Source of the DNA: an uncultured Bacteroidales bacterium
GTDB taxonomy: Bacteria; Bacteroidota; Bacteroidia; Bacteroidales; F082
Reading direction: 5' to 3'
DNA length: 7,779 nt
Assembly: GCA_937926515.1 (NCBI GenBank)
Contig: CALAZZ010000286.1
Coordinates: forward strand, 1-7,779
Part shown: positions 7,188 through 7,779 of the stretch, one piece after another
Numbering within the stretch: position 1 is the stretch's first letter
Layout of the letters: every line of letters starts with the position of its first letter
The notes under the pieces: generated by a model
The model's input: the letters and a program-made list of their open reading frames with translations, nothing else
Databases searched by the model: none
Told to the model about the DNA's origin: nothing
Translations under genes and position numbers: made by a program

Positions 7188-7469
7188 TTATTCGATACCT
7201 GCCGTTAGCGTACGATTCGACAGCTCCTGATAGAGTGGCTTTAATTCAACCACAGTCCCTGATTTCACCGCACACTTCCCTTTATAATGCACAATCCAGG
7301 TACAGGTTTCAGCCTGCTCTGCTGTATGCCCACAAACATCAATCAATGATTCGATTACAAAGTCAAAAGTATTGAAATCATCATTGTAAAGAACCAAATC
7401 CTTAATGTCAGTTATGCTTTCATCTGTTAATAAATCCAATGATTCTTTTTCCTTTACCATAAATCGCAT
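7188..7469 (-). CDS. clpS: ATP-dependent Clp protease adaptor ClpS
   Basis: This 93-residue protein is ClpS, the adaptor that binds N-end-rule substrates and delivers them to the ClpA/ClpC N-domain for degradation by ClpP. Visible family features are LVLYNDDFNTFDFVIESL (26-43), where NDD begins the substrate pocket, and CGHTAEQAETCTWIVHYKGKC (46-66), with the conserved His of VHYKGK. An ELKPLYQEL helix and a final TAGIE follow, close to other Bacteroidota ClpS sequences. The short N-terminal arm (about 1-24) is acidic and variable, as expected. Two starts are possible: ATG 7469, or ATG 7460 (residue 4). The candidate promoter just upstream would leave only about 10 nt of leader for the first. 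The gene heads a probable clpS-nfeD-floA operon. ClpS near a flotillin pair has no known mechanistic meaning that I can cite. Confidence 0.93.
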   Translation of the reverse strand: MRFMVKEKESLDLLTDESITDIKDLVLYNDDFNTFDFVIESLIDVCGHTAEQAETCTWIVHYKGKCAVKSGTVVELKPLYQELSNRTLTAGIE

Positions 7470-7484
7470 TTTGAAATGGGTGCG

Positions 7485-7514
7485 TAAAGTTACAAATTAT
7501 GTTCATGGAAACAA
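7485..7514 (-). promoter_or_regulatory. Candidate promoter for the clpS-nfeD-floA operon
   Basis: On the minus strand, TTG (7514-7512) is followed by 19 bp and then TAACTTTA (7492-7485), a 7-of-8 match to the Bacteroidota -7 box TAnnTTTG at the expected spacing. It partly overlaps the 3' end of the upstream Gly-rich gene. A transcript would start around 7478-7480. Confidence 0.35.
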
Positions 7515-7779
7515 TAATATAGGTAAATTTACAAAGCCAACAACAGATCCACCTAGTGCGCCACCAGCAGCACCAATAATAGCAGCACCTACTATGAGTC
7601 CAACTCCACCAGTTAATGCTCCTGCTGAAACTACAATAGCAGTTGCAGCTAGACCGGCTCCAACACCTCCACCTAAATAGCCTCCTGCTGTCCCAGCCAC
7701 ACATTTCACAATTTTCTTCCAGCCCCAGGGCGCTCTTGTAAATTCAGTGTTTTCGTAAACAAACTCAATTGAACCTTTA
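7503..7779 (-). CDS. Gly-zipper hydrophobic protein, N-terminus cut by window edge
   Basis: The last 91 residues of a minus-strand gene are visible; the frame is open to the window edge, so the true start is outside. An in-frame GTG at 7709 exists but is probably internal. The visible part begins with a polar segment ending FTRAPWGWKK (residues 13-22). It continues as about 65 residues made almost only of Gly, Ala, Val, Ile and Leu, with dense GxxxG-type spacing (GGYLGGGVGAG, GALTGGVG, GAAGGALGGSVVG). It closes FVNLPILLFP and stops at TGA 7505-7503, 33 bp before the clpS start. Such a stretch should form one or two tightly packed membrane helices. Composition resembles pore-forming or bacteriocin-like peptides and also glycine-zipper membrane proteins. 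I cannot assign a family. No double-glycine leader, immunity gene or export gene is visible in the window. Confidence 0.6.
   Translation of the reverse strand, partial: KGSIEFVYENTEFTRAPWGWKKIVKCVAGTAGGYLGGGVGAGLAATAIVVSAGALTGGVGLIVGAAIIGAAGGALGGSVVGFVNLPILLFP

Noticed and set aside
7405..7680. Plus-strand Pro/Ala/Thr-rich open frame opposite clpS and the Gly-zipper gene.
   Set aside because: It is the antisense of Gly/Ala codons in the minus-strand gene and of the start of clpS; its proline-rich make-up is explained by that.

Overview
The window looks like a chromosomal segment of a Bacteroidota (Bacteroidetes) bacterium. The evidence is the gene content: a FISUMP-domain surface protein, a 'SRYVWRG' outer-membrane protein, a Bacteroidota-style ClpS, a long RelA/SpoT homologue and an NfeD-FloA pair. 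In addition, start codons lack clear Shine-Dalgarno sequences, and TAnnTTTG-type -7 promoter boxes lie upstream of several genes. No tRNA, rRNA, CRISPR array, insertion sequence or phage gene is visible.

Left part, + strand (1-3106). The end of a FISUMP-domain protein enters from the window edge, and its domain N-terminus looks scrambled. It is followed by a secreted beta-rich outer-membrane protein of the Gcw_chp/TorF-like type. Next is a complete class V PLP enzyme related to SufS-type cysteine desulfurases, standing alone with no Fe-S assembly genes beside it. These three genes are separated by 143 and 182 bp and are probably transcribed separately.

Right part, - strand (7779-3182). Reading in the direction of transcription: a glycine-zipper-rich hydrophobic protein cut by the window edge; clpS (Clp protease adaptor); a short nfeD; floA (flotillin-like membrane scaffold); a strong intrinsic terminator; a RelA/SpoT-family gene with its own likely promoter; and a 55-residue two-helix membrane protein. 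clpS-nfeD-floA are tightly packed (13 bp and 2 bp gaps) and form a likely operon. NfeD and FloA are known membrane partners. The link to ClpS is positional only. The two halves of the window converge at 3107-3181.

Most of this is recognisable housekeeping or accessory content. The points most worth a second look are the RelA/SpoT homologue, whose (p)ppGpp hydrolase motifs are lost while the synthetase is intact; the truncated Gly-zipper protein at the right edge, which is bacteriocin-like in composition but unproven; and the damaged-looking start of the FISUMP domain. I did not find a convincing new multi-gene system.
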